A DNA stretch of 64,000 nucleotides from JAKAVN01 sp963734845 (GCA_963734845.1 CAVTIS010000018.1:62001-126000); one strand, 5' to 3'. Positions 15,254 through 28,092 are shown, counted from the first letter of the stretch. Notes: a model not told the origin generated them from the sequence alone. Program-made: numbers and translations.

Positions 15254-18200
15254 ATGATTTCAGTGCTCGACGCGTTTCATCCCGCGGTTCGCACCTGGTT
15301 CGCCGAACGCTTCGGCACCCCCTCGCCCGCGCAGACCCTGGTATGGCCAGTGATTGCCGAGTGCGACGTACCACCCGGCCACGACGTGCTTTTGTGCGCG
15401 CCCACGGGTAGCGGCAAGACGCTCGCCGCGTTCATGTGGGCTATCGACCGGCTCTTCCGCGACGCCGAGCGCGGTGAACTTGGGGATAGCGTGTCGGTTC
15501 TGTACGTTTCGCCGCTCAAGGCACTCGCCAACGACATCCGGGTCAATCTTGAGGAACCGCTCGTCGGAATTCGCGAGACGGCGAATCGACTGGCAGCGGC
15601 CGGCGGCCCTCGCGAACAAATTAAACCAATACTTGAAGTGCGAGCAGGGCTTCGCACCGGCGACACTCCGGCCCACGAGCGCTCTGCGATGCTCCGGCGG
15701 CCTCCTCACATCCTGGTCACCACGCCGGAGTCGCTGTTCATCCTGCTGACTTCCCCGCGCTTTCGTCAAAGCCTGCGCGGGGTGCGTTATGTGATCGTGG
15801 ACGAGTTGCACGCGCTCGCACCGAACAAGCGCGGCGCTCATCTGATGCTCACGCTGGAGCGGCTGGAGCGGATGGTACGCGCAACCGGCGGTCCGCGTCC
15901 GGCGCGAATCGGACTTTCCGCGACGCTCAATCCGATCGAGCGGCTGGCCGAATTTCTCGCCGGCGCTGAGACCGACGCCGCCGGCGCGCGCACACCCCGC
16001 CCGGTGAAAGTCGTGCGCGCCGACGGCTCCGGCGAGCGAGCGCGCGCGATGGATTTGCAGGTGATCGCGCCAGGTCCCGACCTTGGCGCGCTCGCGACTC
16101 ATCAGCACTGGGAGGCGATGTACGACGCGGTCGCCGCGCTGGTGCGAGAGCATCGCACGACTCTGGTCTTCACGCTCAGCCGGCGCTGGGCCGAGCGGAT
16201 CGCGCTCAATCTGCAAAAGCGCCTCGGCCACGACGCCGTGCTGGCCCATCATGGCAGTCTCGCGCGCGCCGAGCGCCTGGCCGCCGAGCAACGTCTCAAG
16301 CGCGGGGAGCTGCGCGCGCTGGTCGCGACCTCGTCGCTCGAGCTTGGGATCGACGTCGGCGCTGTCGACCTCGTCTGCCAGATAGATACGCCCAAAAGCA
16401 TCTCGGCTGCGATTCAGCGTATCGGCCGCTCGGGCCATCGGCTCGACGCGACGCCGAAGGGACGACTGTTCGCGCTGACGCTCGACGACCTCCTCGAATG
16501 TGCCGCCGCGGTGCGCGCAATTCGCCATGGCCGGCTCGACGAGGTCGAAGTCCCTGTCGGATGCCTGGACGTCGCGGCGCAACAGATCGTCGCGATCGCC
16601 GCCGAAGACGAGGAGATTGGCGAGACCGACCTGCTGCGGCTGCTTCGCGGCGCGCACAACTTCGCCGATCTCGACCGTGGCGCGCTCGCCCATGTGCTCG
16701 AACAGATGGCGGCCGAATTGCCGGCGCGAATCCAGGGCGCGGCGCCGAAAATCTTTTACGACCGTGTCGGCGCGCGCGTGCGCGCGCGGCGCGGCGCGCG
16801 CCTTGCGGCCATCACCTCGGGCGGCACGATTCCCGAGAACGGCAATCTCGACGTCGTGATCGAATCGCAGAGCCGCAAGATCGGCGACGTCGAAGAAGAC
16901 TTCGCCCAGGAATCTTCGCGCGGCGACATATTTGCGCTCGGCTCGATGCCCTGGCGGGTGCTCGGAATCTCACGCAACCGCTTCCTGGTCGAGCCGGCGC
17001 CCGGAATGGCGCCGTCGCTGCCGTTCTGGCAGACCGAGGCGGCGGGCCGCTCGCCCGCACTCTCCTCTGAAGTGTCAGAATTGCGCGGCAAAATCTTCGA
17101 GCATATCGCACGCGGTGACGACGCGGGGGCGGCGGCGTTCCTTTCCGTCGACTGCGCGATGGACGAACGCGCGGCGCGCCAGACGATCGATTACGTGCGC
17201 CGCGGTCACGGCGCGCTCGGCGCGATTCCCGATCAACGCACGATCGTGGTCGAGCGTTTCTTCGACGGTCTCGGCGGCACGCAGGTGGTAATTCACTCGC
17301 CGTTCGGAATGCGCGTCAACCGCGGGCTGGGCCTGGCGATTCGCAAACGCCTTTGCCAGTCATTCGATTTCGAAATCCAGGCTTCCGCAATCGACGATGC
17401 GGTGCTGCTCGCGCTAAACGCGCGCCACAGCTTTCCGCTCGAGTCGCTGATGGCGATGATTTCCGCGCGCACGGTGCGCGGCGTGCTCGAGCAGGCGTTG
17501 CTGGCCGCGCCGATGTTCGAGGTCCGAATGCGTCACGTCGCGACGCGGGCGCTGGCGGTGATGCGATCGGCGCGCGGGCGCAAGGTCCCGGCATGGATCC
17601 AGCGCCTGCGCGCGCAGGAAATCGCAGCGGCGATTTTTCCCGGGCGCGAGGCGTGCCTTGAAAACCGGCCGCCCGACGTCGAATTGCCCGACCATTTCAT
17701 CGCCGCCGAGACGATGCATGAGTGCCTGACCGAATCGGCCGACATCGGGCGGATCGAAGAACTGCTCCGCGCGATCGAGCAAGGCACCACGCGGGTGGTG
17801 ACGGTCGACGCTATTGCGCCCTCGGTTTTCGCCCATCGCATCCTGCTCGCCTGGGACTACTCATTCCTCGACGACGGCGAGCGCGCCAACCGCCGCAGCC
17901 GCACCGTCTCGCTCAACCGCGCGATGGCCGAGGACGTGCTGCGCACCGAAGACCTGTCCGCGATGCTCGCCGCCGATGCGGTCGAGAGCGTCGAGGCCGA
18001 GGTAAGCGGCCGCGCGATGGCGCGCCGTGCGCGCGATCGGGACGAACTCTATGAACTGATCCGCGCGCACGGAGCGCTCGCGAGCGGCGCGCTGGAAGAA
18101 CGCGTGGCCGGTGAGGCTCATACGATGCTGGACGCGCTGGAACGCGAGGGACGCGTGACGCGTGCGCATCTTTCACCGGGCGCGCCTGAAATGCTGATCG

Positions 18201-20011
18201 CGAGCGAGGACGCCGCGATATTTGCTGCGGCATATCCCGAGGCGGTTTTCGAACGCGCCGCCGCCGCGCCGCCGCCGCCCCTCGTGGTCTCTGGCGCGCA
18301 GGCACCCGAAGTTGACGACGCCGAGCGCGAGATTGTCCGGCGCGCCATGGCGACGTCGGGGCCGGTTGAAATCGCGGACCTCGCCGAGCGCGTAAAGATG
18401 GCGCCGACGACCCTAGAGAAGCATCTGCTCGCGCTCGAAGCCAAGGGGCTGATCTTCCGCGGCCATTTCACGCCGCGCCGCCCGGCGCTAGGCGCGCCGC
18501 GCGAGCGCGCGACAAGAGAAGGCGGCGTTGCTGCGAGCCCCGAGCAATGGTGCGACCGCTACAACCTGGAGAAAATCCATCGGCTGACCCTCAACCGCCT
18601 GCGCTCCGAAACCGAGCCCGCCGCCGATCACGAATACGCGGCGTTTCGCATCCGATGGAGTCACATAGGCGGCGCGGGAATCGCCGCCGACCAGTCCGGC
18701 GTCGCCGCCGTGCTGGAGCAGCTTTCCGGCGTCGCGCTAAGCCCGGAGTTGTGGGAGCGCGCGATCCTGCCGGCGCGAATTCCCGGCTACCGCCCCGAAT
18801 GGCTCGACCTCCTTTGTCTCGGCGGCGAAGTGGTGTGGGCGGCGGTTCCGGCGCAAGCGGACACCGACGACGAAGTGCCGGCGCGCATCACGTTCCTGCG
18901 GCGCCGACGCGCCGGCGCCGCGCGCGTGGAAGCGGAGAATTCCGCGGCTCCGGCGGACGCTGCGGCAGCGGAATTTACTGACGGCGACGAGCGCCGCGTT
19001 TTTCTCGCACTCGCCGCGGGCGGTGCGCAGTATCTCGACCAACTCGCCGAGCGTGCCGGCCTCGCGGAGCGCACGGCGCTCGCCGCACTATGGCGGCTCG
19101 CCGCCGCCGGCCGCGTCTCCAACGACAGCTTCGCGCCGCTGCGCCTGCTGTGGGCCGCGCCCGAAGCGGTGCGCGCGATGGCTCCGGGGCCCCATCGCCG
19201 CGCCCGCCACGACGCGGCGCTGCGCGCGCGTTTGCGCTCGAGCGTTACCGGACGCTGGTCGGCGCTGGGCGTCGAGGCCGCCACACAAACGGCAGCGCCG
19301 CCGCCTGGTGCGGCTACCGCCACGCCGCCTGGCGGGGGTGAGTCGCGTTGCGGCGCGCGCGCGCCGGAACGCGATGCGGCGCGCGACCTGGCCAGGGATT
19401 TGGCGCGCGAGCGCGCCGAGACGCTGCTCAAGCGCAACGGCATCGTGACACGCGAGATGCTCGGGCTCGAGAGCGCGCCGATGGCGTGGCACGAAATTTC
19501 GTTCGCGCTTCGTCGGATGGAGTACGCCGGAGCGATCCGGCGCGGCTATTTCGTTCGCGCGCTGTCTGGCGAGCAGTATGCGCTGCCCGCCGCGCTCGAG
19601 ATGCTTGCCGCGTCGCGCAAGCTCAACACCGCGCGCGAGCATCCGGTGGCGCTCAGCGCTGCCGATCCGGCCAATCCTTACGGCGCGGTGCTGCCGGGAT
19701 GCGGCGTCGCACGCGAGGTTGGCAACTTCGTCGTTCTGCGGGGCGGACGCGCGATGCTCGGGCTCGCGGGGCGCGCGCTGGTCAGCCTCGATGCCCTCGA
19801 CGACGAAGCCTTCTCGGCCGCTGTGGGAGCGCTGATCGATCTCAGGCGCAAGATGATGGTCGAAACGATCGACGGGGCGGCGGCGCTCGGCTCCGTGCGG
19901 GTCGGCGCGATGGCCGCGATGGGCTTCCATTCGGACGGGCGCGCACTGGTTTACGACGGATTGCCCGGGCCGGCGCCGTCACGCGCGTCGGTTCGCCGGC
20001 AGGCGAAATGA
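15254..20011 (+). CDS. lhr: Large Lhr-type ATP-dependent DNA helicase
   Basis: A 1585-residue superfamily 2 helicase with the length of full Lhr (about 1500), against about 800-900 for Lhr-Core only. Motifs: Walker A APTGSGKT (residues 49-56), the DEAD-box variant DELH, SAT (motif III), QRIGRSGH (motif VI). The winged-helix and Lhr-core regions follow, and the C-terminal third is the Lhr-CTD with several Ala/Arg-rich winged-helix-like segments. Lhr unwinds RNA:DNA and DNA duplexes and is linked to repair. The ATG at 15254 is placed directly before the family N-terminus; an upstream extension to 15200 is not conserved in type. The next gene starts 10 bp after its stop. Confidence 0.92.
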   Translation: MISVLDAFHPAVRTWFAERFGTPSPAQTLVWPVIAECDVPPGHDVLLCAPTGSGKTLAAFMWAIDRLFRDAERGELGDSVSVLYVSPLKALANDIRVNLEEPLVGIRETANRLAAAGGPREQIKPILEVRAGLRTGDTPAHERSAMLRRPPHILVTTPESLFILLTSPRFRQSLRGVRYVIVDELHALAPNKRGAHLMLTLERLERMVRATGGPRPARIGLSATLNPIERLAEFLAGAETDAAGARTPRPVKVVRADGSGERARAMDLQVIAPGPDLGALATHQHWEAMYDAVAALVREHRTTLVFTLSRRWAERIALNLQKRLGHDAVLAHHGSLARAERLAAEQRLKRGELRALVATSSLELGIDVGAVDLVCQIDTPKSISAAIQRIGRSGHRLDATPKGRLFALTLDDLLECAAAVRAIRHGRLDEVEVPVGCLDVAAQQIVAIAAEDEEIGETDLLRLLRGAHNFADLDRGALAHVLEQMAAELPARIQGAAPKIFYDRVGARVRARRGARLAAITSGGTIPENGNLDVVIESQSRKIGDVEEDFAQESSRGDIFALGSMPWRVLGISRNRFLVEPAPGMAPSLPFWQTEAAGRSPALSSEVSELRGKIFEHIARGDDAGAAAFLSVDCAMDERAARQTIDYVRRGHGALGAIPDQRTIVVERFFDGLGGTQVVIHSPFGMRVNRGLGLAIRKRLCQSFDFEIQASAIDDAVLLALNARHSFPLESLMAMISARTVRGVLEQALLAAPMFEVRMRHVATRALAVMRSARGRKVPAWIQRLRAQEIAAAIFPGREACLENRPPDVELPDHFIAAETMHECLTESADIGRIEELLRAIEQGTTRVVTVDAIAPSVFAHRILLAWDYSFLDDGERANRRSRTVSLNRAMAEDVLRTEDLSAMLAADAVESVEAEVSGRAMARRARDRDELYELIRAHGALASGALEERVAGEAHTMLDALEREGRVTRAHLSPGAPEMLIASEDAAIFAAAYPEAVFERAAAAPPPPLVVSGAQAPEVDDAEREIVRRAMATSGPVEIADLAERVKMAPTTLEKHLLALEAKGLIFRGHFTPRRPALGAPRERATREGGVAASPEQWCDRYNLEKIHRLTLNRLRSETEPAADHEYAAFRIRWSHIGGAGIAADQSGVAAVLEQLSGVALSPELWERAILPARIPGYRPEWLDLLCLGGEVVWAAVPAQADTDDEVPARITFLRRRRAGAARVEAENSAAPADAAAAEFTDGDERRVFLALAAGGAQYLDQLAERAGLAERTALAALWRLAAAGRVSNDSFAPLRLLWAAPEAVRAMAPGPHRRARHDAALRARLRSSVTGRWSALGVEAATQTAAPPPGAATATPPGGGESRCGARAPERDAARDLARDLARERAETLLKRNGIVTREMLGLESAPMAWHEISFALRRMEYAGAIRRGYFVRALSGEQYALPAALEMLAASRKLNTAREHPVALSAADPANPYGAVLPGCGVAREVGNFVVLRGGRAMLGLAGRALVSLDALDDEAFSAAVGALIDLRRKMMVETIDGAAALGSVRVGAMAAMGFHSDGRALVYDGLPGPAPSRASVRRQAK

Positions 20012-20021
20012 CGAGCGCTTG

Positions 20022-20501
20022 ATGATTTCTGACGACAAAAGTTCGGGAGACTTGCAGGCGCTGCAAAAGCTAATCGACCGCAGTGCCGCGTCGGCCGGGC
20101 CGGCCGCGTCCGATTCGCTCGCCTATCCGGCGCGCCAGATGAGCGCGGCGGAGTTCGTCGAGTTCTGGCAGAGCGTGCGGCTGGTCGCGATGGCGACGAC
20201 GGGCGAGAAGGGCGGCCCGCATATCGCGCCGGTGCATGCGCGCCTCGACGGGCTCCGGTTGCGCCTCGTGATTTACGACAACACGCTGCGCAGACGCGAT
20301 ATCGCGGCCAATCCGCGGGTCGCGTTCACGACCTGGCGCGCCGACGGCGCGGCCGCGATCGTTTACGGCGTCGCGCGCGAAGTCGAGGGTAGCCTGCGCT
20401 CCGCGCGCGCGTCGGTCAGCGGAAAGCCGCGCCAGGTGGTTGAGCTCGAGGTCAAGCTAACGCGGGTCTATGCGATGCGCCCGCCCGATCGTTCGCCATA
20501 A
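20022..20501 (+). CDS. Pyridoxamine 5'-phosphate oxidase-like flavin split-barrel protein
   Basis: A 159-residue protein with a split-barrel core: VEFWQSVRLVAMATTGEKGGPHIAPVHARL, then LVIYDNTLRRRDIAANPRVAFTTW and IVYGVAREVEG. Members bind FMN or F420 and reduce or oxidise small molecules; the substrate here is unknown. It starts 10 bp after lhr, so both may be co-transcribed. The first ATG of the pair TTGATG at 20019-20024 is used. Confidence 0.75.
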   Translation: MISDDKSSGDLQALQKLIDRSAASAGPAASDSLAYPARQMSAAEFVEFWQSVRLVAMATTGEKGGPHIAPVHARLDGLRLRLVIYDNTLRRRDIAANPRVAFTTWRADGAAAIVYGVAREVEGSLRSARASVSGKPRQVVELEVKLTRVYAMRPPDRSP

Positions 20502-20559
20502 CCCATTCCGCGCGCGCGGAGCTTGCATTACCGCCCGGCCTGCGGCTCAGATCGTGTCT

Positions 20560-21057
20560 ATGAAAAAGACGCTTTGGCTGTACGGCGCGCTGGTTTTTGC
20601 GGGCGGCATAGTTGGCGGCGCCCTCACCAACGCACTTTGCCGCTCACGGACCGTGGCGGCCACACCGGCGATCGCACAGAAACAGACCACGTCCCAGAGT
20701 GCGGCTCCGCGACGAACCGTAACCGCGTCGGAATTCGTGGTGCTCGACGCGGCCGGCAAGGAGCGCGCGAAAATCGACGTGAATGACGACGGGCAGGCGG
20801 GCTTCGCGATGTACGACCGCGATAATCATCCCCGCGCCCAGATCGTTATCGATAACCAGGGCGCTCCGAGCGTTCGGCTCTATGACACTTCCAACAAACT
20901 CAGGATCTCGCTCGAAGTCGGCACCGATGGAATTCCGACCGTGCGCTTGACGGACAATGGCGGTCATCCGCGAGCACTGCTCGGGGTCGATGCCGAAGGC
21001 GAGGGGGGACTCGACTTTTACGCCCAGGACGGAAAAGTGCTACGCGAATTGCCCTAG
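20560..21057 (+). CDS. Secreted protein built of 23-residue repeats
   Basis: A 165-residue protein with a signal or anchor segment (LWLYGALVFAGGIVGGALTNA) and a Thr/Gln/Ala linker. From about residue 60 it has four and a half tandem repeats of about 23 residues, each of the form x-V-x-L-Y-D-x-x-x-x-x-R-A-x-I-x-V-x-x-x-G (for example APSVRLYDTSNKLRI then SLEVGTDG). Such short beta-strand repeats probably stack into a beta-solenoid. The true start is probably ATG 20560, just before the Lys-rich N-terminus, since a frame open from 20470 overlaps the previous gene and has no signal. Function unknown; surface or periplasmic. Confidence 0.65.
   Translation: MKKTLWLYGALVFAGGIVGGALTNALCRSRTVAATPAIAQKQTTSQSAAPRRTVTASEFVVLDAAGKERAKIDVNDDGQAGFAMYDRDNHPRAQIVIDNQGAPSVRLYDTSNKLRISLEVGTDGIPTVRLTDNGGHPRALLGVDAEGEGGLDFYAQDGKVLRELP
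20740..21052 (+). repeat. In-protein tandem repeats of about 69 bp
   Basis: These code for the 23-residue repeats of the secreted protein. Repeat ends are marked by Asp-Asp-Gly, Asn-Gln-Gly, Thr-Asp-Gly and Ala-Glu-Gly at roughly equal spacing. The DNA copies have diverged, so the array is old rather than a recent slippage product. Confidence 0.6.
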
Positions 21058-21201
21058 CTGAAAACCGCCCTGTTGGTACGCGCGTGCCGCGCCTTGGCGA
21101 AGATCCAGGCGCCACGCTATGTTGACTCGAACACACAACCCGCGCTCGCGCCGCTTGCGGCTCCGGACGCGCGATTCTCCGGAAAGGATTCGGCCTGAAC
21201 C

Positions 21202-23973
<2,772 letters not shown>

Positions 23974-23998
23974 GGGCGCTCGACGCGGCGCCCAGGCT

Positions 23999-24018
23999 CG
24001 CGGCGCAGAAGGGCCGCG
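23999..24018. terminator. Possible bidirectional hairpin between acnA and macB-like gene
   Basis: A 6-bp GC stem (23999-24004 with 24013-24018) lies in the 70-bp gap between convergent genes. There is no T-run, so it is a weak candidate. Confidence 0.3.
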
Positions 24019-24043
24019 CCGCGCCGGGACCGGAGGCGGTCAT

Positions 24044-26221
24044 CTATTCGTAACGCAGCGCGTCGATCGGATTGAGCAGCGAAGCCTTGCGCGCCGGATA
24101 GTAGCCGAAAAATATTCCGACCGCCGCGGAAAACAGGAAGCCGCCGACGATCGCGGCGGGCGAGAGCAGCGTCGGCCATCCGGCGAACGACGAAATCGCC
24201 TGCGACGCTCCGATGCCGGCGATGATTCCGCCTGCGCCGCCGACCATCCCGAGCAGAATCGCTTCGACCAGGAACTGAAGCAGGATGTGCACGCGGCGCG
24301 CACCAATTGCCATCCGGATGCCGATTTCGCGCGTGCGCTCGGTGACCGAGACCAGCAAGATGTTCATGATCCCGATGCCGCCGACCAGCAGCGAGATTGA
24401 CGCCACGGTGGCGAGCAGCAGCGCCATGATCCGGCTGCTGCCCTCCGCTGCCTGTGCCACTTCGCTCAGGTTGCGCACGTCGAAGTCGTTATCCTGGCCG
24501 GGCTGGATGTGGTGGCGGTTGTGCAAGGTCTCGACTATCTGATCCATTGCCTGCGGGATGAGCGCCTCGCTCTTGGCCTGGACGAAGATATTGTGCACCA
24601 CGCCCGTCAGTTTGGGCGGGCTGCCGAAGGGACTGGTCTGTGCCGAGTCGGAACTGTAAATCGAGCTCGCCGTCGGCACTCCCGCATAAGGATTTGCGAC
24701 GCTGGGTGTCGCTGTGCCCGAGGGGCTGGTCGCGGGTGGCGCCGCCACGCCCAGGACCTTGCGCTCGGCCGTGCTGAACGGAATCAACACCACGTCGTCC
24801 TGGTCCTGGCCCCATCCTGATTGGCCCTTGGCTGCGAGCACGCCGACCACCTGCATGTCGACGCTCTTTACCCTGACCATGGCGCCGACCGGGTTGGTGT
24901 GCTCGCCGAACAGGTTGCTGACCACGGTCTGCCCGAGCAGGCATACACGGGCCGCCGAGCGTTCGTCCTCTTCGTCAAGCGGACGTCCCTCGACCACCGT
25001 CCAGTTCCGAATCGGCAGGTAGCTGGGTGTAACGCCCTGGACGTTGGTGCTCCAGTTCTGGCGATTGTACTCGACCTGGGCGAGTTGGCGATCGAGATAG
25101 CTAACGCGAGCGACCGGCCAATCGTGTTTCATGATCTCCTCGGCGTCGCCCACGGTCAGGGTCGAGACGCTGCCGAATCCGGCTCGCACGCCGTTGGCCG
25201 TGGTCGCGCCGGGCATCACGATCAGCAGATTGGTGCCCAGGCTCGCGATCTGCTCCTCAACGGCCTCGTTGGCGCCTTGCCCGACCGCTACCATCGCGAT
25301 CAGCGCGGCGACGCCGATGAAGATACCGAGCATCGTTAGAATCGAGCGCAGCTTGTTGCGGGCAAGAGCGCGGGCTGCCGCGCGCAGCGCCATTGCCGCA
25401 AACGTCAGCGGCGCCGCGTCGGATTCCGGGATCGCTTGAGGGGCTTGCGGCGCTCGCGACGCTGCGTAGCCGGACAAGGGCGGCGCGCTCAACTGAGCCG
25501 TCGTCGAATCGACGGCCCCCGCGGTCGCCTGCCGCGCCGACTGTCGCTGGTCCGAAATTATCAGCCCGTCGCGCAGCATGACGACCCGGGCCGCGAACGC
25601 GGCCAGCTCGGCGTCATGGGTAACCAGCACGATCGTCAAGCCCTGACGGTTAAGCTTTTGCAGGGTGGCCATGATTTCGAGCGAGGTCTGCGAGTCGAGG
25701 TTGCCGGTTGGCTCGTCGGCCATCAGGATCGCAGGGTTGTTGATCAGCGCGCGTGCGATCGCGACCCGTTGCTGCTGGCCGCCCGAGAGCTGATTGGGAT
25801 GGCTCCGCTCGCGTCCCGCAAGTCCCAGCAGCGCCAGCACTTCGCGGGCGCGCACCGCTCCCTGGGCCAGATCGCCCGAGTAAAAGAGCGGTAGCTCGAC
25901 GTTCTCGAGCGCGCTGGTGCGCGAAAGCAGATTGAAGCTTTGGAAGACGAAACCGATTCGCCGGCTGCGGATGCGCGCGAGGTCAGGTTCGTTGAGCGAG
26001 GCGACGTCGACTCCCTCGAGCAGGTAACGGCCGGCGGTCGGCCGGTCCAGACATCCGACGATGTTCATCAAAGTGGATTTGCCCGAGCCCGACGCGCCCA
26101 TGATCGCGACGAATTCGCCGCGCTCGATCGTCAAGCTGACGCCACGCAGCGCTCGCACCTCGAGGTCGCCCAGCTGGTAAGTCTTATGGAGATCGGAAAC
26201 GCTTATGACGACGTCTGCCAT
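24044..26221 (-). CDS. MacB-like ABC transporter, fused ATPase and permease
   Basis: A 725-residue protein with the MacB layout. The N-terminal ABC ATPase has Walker A GASGSGKST, signature LSGGQQQRVAIARAL and Walker B ILMADEPTG. A linker follows, then the first membrane helix near residue 290 (ILTMLGIFIGVAALIAMVAVG), a large periplasmic domain and three C-terminal helices of the FtsX type. MacB works with a MacA adaptor and TolC to push macrolides, peptides or lipids from the periplasm outward (mechanotransmission). The periplasmic part has a Ser/Thr/Pro-rich insert (about residues 480-530). The adaptor gene lies 48 bp upstream in the same direction. No TolC is adjacent. Confidence 0.92.
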   Translation of the reverse strand: MADVVISVSDLHKTYQLGDLEVRALRGVSLTIERGEFVAIMGASGSGKSTLMNIVGCLDRPTAGRYLLEGVDVASLNEPDLARIRSRRIGFVFQSFNLLSRTSALENVELPLFYSGDLAQGAVRAREVLALLGLAGRERSHPNQLSGGQQQRVAIARALINNPAILMADEPTGNLDSQTSLEIMATLQKLNRQGLTIVLVTHDAELAAFAARVVMLRDGLIISDQRQSARQATAGAVDSTTAQLSAPPLSGYAASRAPQAPQAIPESDAAPLTFAAMALRAAARALARNKLRSILTMLGIFIGVAALIAMVAVGQGANEAVEEQIASLGTNLLIVMPGATTANGVRAGFGSVSTLTVGDAEEIMKHDWPVARVSYLDRQLAQVEYNRQNWSTNVQGVTPSYLPIRNWTVVEGRPLDEEDERSAARVCLLGQTVVSNLFGEHTNPVGAMVRVKSVDMQVVGVLAAKGQSGWGQDQDDVVLIPFSTAERKVLGVAAPPATSPSGTATPSVANPYAGVPTASSIYSSDSAQTSPFGSPPKLTGVVHNIFVQAKSEALIPQAMDQIVETLHNRHHIQPGQDNDFDVRNLSEVAQAAEGSSRIMALLLATVASISLLVGGIGIMNILLVSVTERTREIGIRMAIGARRVHILLQFLVEAILLGMVGGAGGIIAGIGASQAISSFAGWPTLLSPAAIVGGFLFSAAVGIFFGYYPARKASLLNPIDALRYE

Positions 26222-26269
26222 GGGTATCGCGTTCAGAACCTGAGAAGTTCGGCAGGGCGGATACGCGGA

Positions 26270-27466
26270 TCAGAAATGATGCATGCCCATCTGCGGCTTT
26301 GCCAGCCGCGGTTTCTTGCTGCCGGTCGCGTCGGTGCGCTCGTCGATTACGATCTGATCGCCGGGCTTCAGATCGCCGCCGAGTATCTCGACCGAAGTTC
26401 CGTCGTCGATTCCTCTGACCACCTGAATCTCGCGCGGCGCCCTGCCGTCGAGGACCCAGAGGCTGGCGGTATGGTCGGCGTGCCGATGCTCCGCCTTACC
26501 GCTTTCGTCGCCGCCGTTGGGCGAAAAGCGGAGCGCCTGCAGCGGCACTTGCAGCACGTTTTTTTGCTCGGCCGTTATGATTCTGGCGTTGGCGGTCATC
26601 CCGGGCTTGAGCAGCAGTTCGGGGTTGGACACGCCCAGCACGACATCGTAGGTGACGACGTTCTGCACGGTCACCGGCGCCTGCCGCACCTGCGTAACCG
26701 TGGCGGGGAACGGATGATGCGGAAACGCGTCGACGGTGAACTCCGCGCTTTGGCCGACGCGCACCGGGCCGACGTCCGATTCGCTGACGCTAGCGTCGAC
26801 CTGCATCCGCGTCAGGTCCTGCGCGATCAGGAACAGGGTCGGGGTTTGAAAGCTCGCGGCCACGGTCTGGCCGACGTCGACGTTGCGCGAGACCACGGTG
26901 CCGTCGACCGGCGAGATGATGTCGGTGAAGCCGAGGTTGACTTGGGCCGCGTGGAGCGACGCCTCCTGTTGGCGGATATTGGCCCGGTCGAGCTCAACTT
27001 GCGCCATCGCCTGGTCGGCGGTGCTGCGCGCGCTATCAAGCGCGTCCTCGGTCACGACGTTCTCTTTCGCCAGTGATTGATCGCGCTGGTAAGTGATCCT
27101 GGCGTAACTAAGACTCGCCTGATCTTTCTTCAGCTGCGCATGCGCGTTGGCGAGACTCGCGCTCGCCTGCTCGACCGTGACCTGGTAAGGCCGCGGGTCG
27201 ATCTTGGCGCAGATCTGGCCTTTTTTGACCTCGGTGTTGAAGTCGCAATAGAGCTTCACGATCGGCCCGGAGACATAGGTGCCGACTTGTACGGTCACGA
27301 CAGGATTGACCGTGCCGGTGGCGGTTACCGCGCGGACCAGGTCGCCGCGTTCGGCCGCAACCGTGACGTAGCGGACCGGCGTGGGAGCGTGCTCGAACCA
27401 TAGCAGGGCTGCCGCCATGGCGAAGACCGCGACCAGCCAGCCCCAGTGCCAAATGAATCTGCTCAA
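26270..27466 (-). CDS. MacA-like periplasmic adaptor (HlyD/RND MFP family)
   Basis: A 398-residue membrane fusion protein with an N-terminal signal-anchor (WGWLVAVFAMAAALLWF). After it come a beta-barrel strand (RYVTVAAERGDLVRAVTATGTV), a lipoyl half-motif, an alpha-hairpin of about 100 residues rich in Ala/Gln and the second lipoyl half (PVDGTVVSRNVDVGQTV). The C-terminal part ends with the unusual Met/His tail QMGMHHF. It starts at TTG 27466. It would link the adjacent MacB-like pump with a TolC-type channel. Order adaptor then pump is the usual macAB arrangement. Confidence 0.9.
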   Translation of the reverse strand: MSRFIWHWGWLVAVFAMAAALLWFEHAPTPVRYVTVAAERGDLVRAVTATGTVNPVVTVQVGTYVSGPIVKLYCDFNTEVKKGQICAKIDPRPYQVTVEQASASLANAHAQLKKDQASLSYARITYQRDQSLAKENVVTEDALDSARSTADQAMAQVELDRANIRQQEASLHAAQVNLGFTDIISPVDGTVVSRNVDVGQTVAASFQTPTLFLIAQDLTRMQVDASVSESDVGPVRVGQSAEFTVDAFPHHPFPATVTQVRQAPVTVQNVVTYDVVLGVSNPELLLKPGMTANARIITAEQKNVLQVPLQALRFSPNGGDESGKAEHRHADHTASLWVLDGRAPREIQVVRGIDDGTSVEILGGDLKPGDQIVIDERTDATGSKKPRLAKPQMGMHHF

Positions 27467-27588
27467 GTTGGTCCCGTGCTCAGTCTATCAGTAACTGCAG
27501 TAGCTGCGCGCTCGTCGCGCATCATGACTACGCACCGCGTTGATAGCCCGTTGCGGACCCAGGCATCAACGCGGTGCCGTCGCGCGTG

Positions 27589-28092
27589 CTACTCCACCGG
27601 CGGCGGCGGAGAGCCAGCAGGGGTGTCGCTTCCAGCCTGCGAACCGAAAGCCTGCTGGAACATCGCATGCCGCTGCTGCTCGAGCTGCTGCATCTGGCCC
27701 AACATCGCGGTTGCCTTGCCGGTATTGGGAGCGCCCTTAAACAGCCCCTCCCATACCTTGTACTTCTCGACCGTCAGCGCCTGCTGCGCGGCGGCAAAGG
27801 ATGAAATCTGGCTGTCGCAGGTGCCACCGGAAGCGAGACACGCTATGAGCGCCTGATGCGTAGTCTTGACGTTGCCGAAATCGGTCTTCAGGCTCGGATC
27901 GCCTTTGAACGCCGTATGCATCTTGGAATGGTCAACGCCGGCCACCTTCGCGAGCATGAACAGCTTTCCGTCGCCGCCCGGTCCACCGCCACCATGCCCA
28001 TGCCATCCCTGCGCCAACGCCAACCCGCACGTCGCCGCCAGGACCGCGCCGACCGCCGCCGCCACTCGTGAAACCTTCCGCTTTCCAATCAT
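27589..28092 (-). CDS. Small secreted helical protein, possibly Spy/CpxP-like
   Basis: A 167-residue protein with a signal peptide (VAAAVGAVLAATCGLALAQ). A His/Gly-rich stretch follows (GWHGHGGGGPGGDG), then helix-prone sequence with many Gln (QMQQLEQQRHAMFQQAF) and a Pro-rich end. Length and composition resemble periplasmic Spy/CpxP chaperones or heavy-metal sensors, but the LTxxQ motif is not visible, so this is a loose comparison. It lies 122 bp upstream of the MacA-like gene on the same strand and could be the first gene of that operon. Confidence 0.6.
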   Translation of the reverse strand: MIGKRKVSRVAAAVGAVLAATCGLALAQGWHGHGGGGPGGDGKLFMLAKVAGVDHSKMHTAFKGDPSLKTDFGNVKTTHQALIACLASGGTCDSQISSFAAAQQALTVEKYKVWEGLFKGAPNTGKATAMLGQMQQLEQQRHAMFQQAFGSQAGSDTPAGSPPPPVE

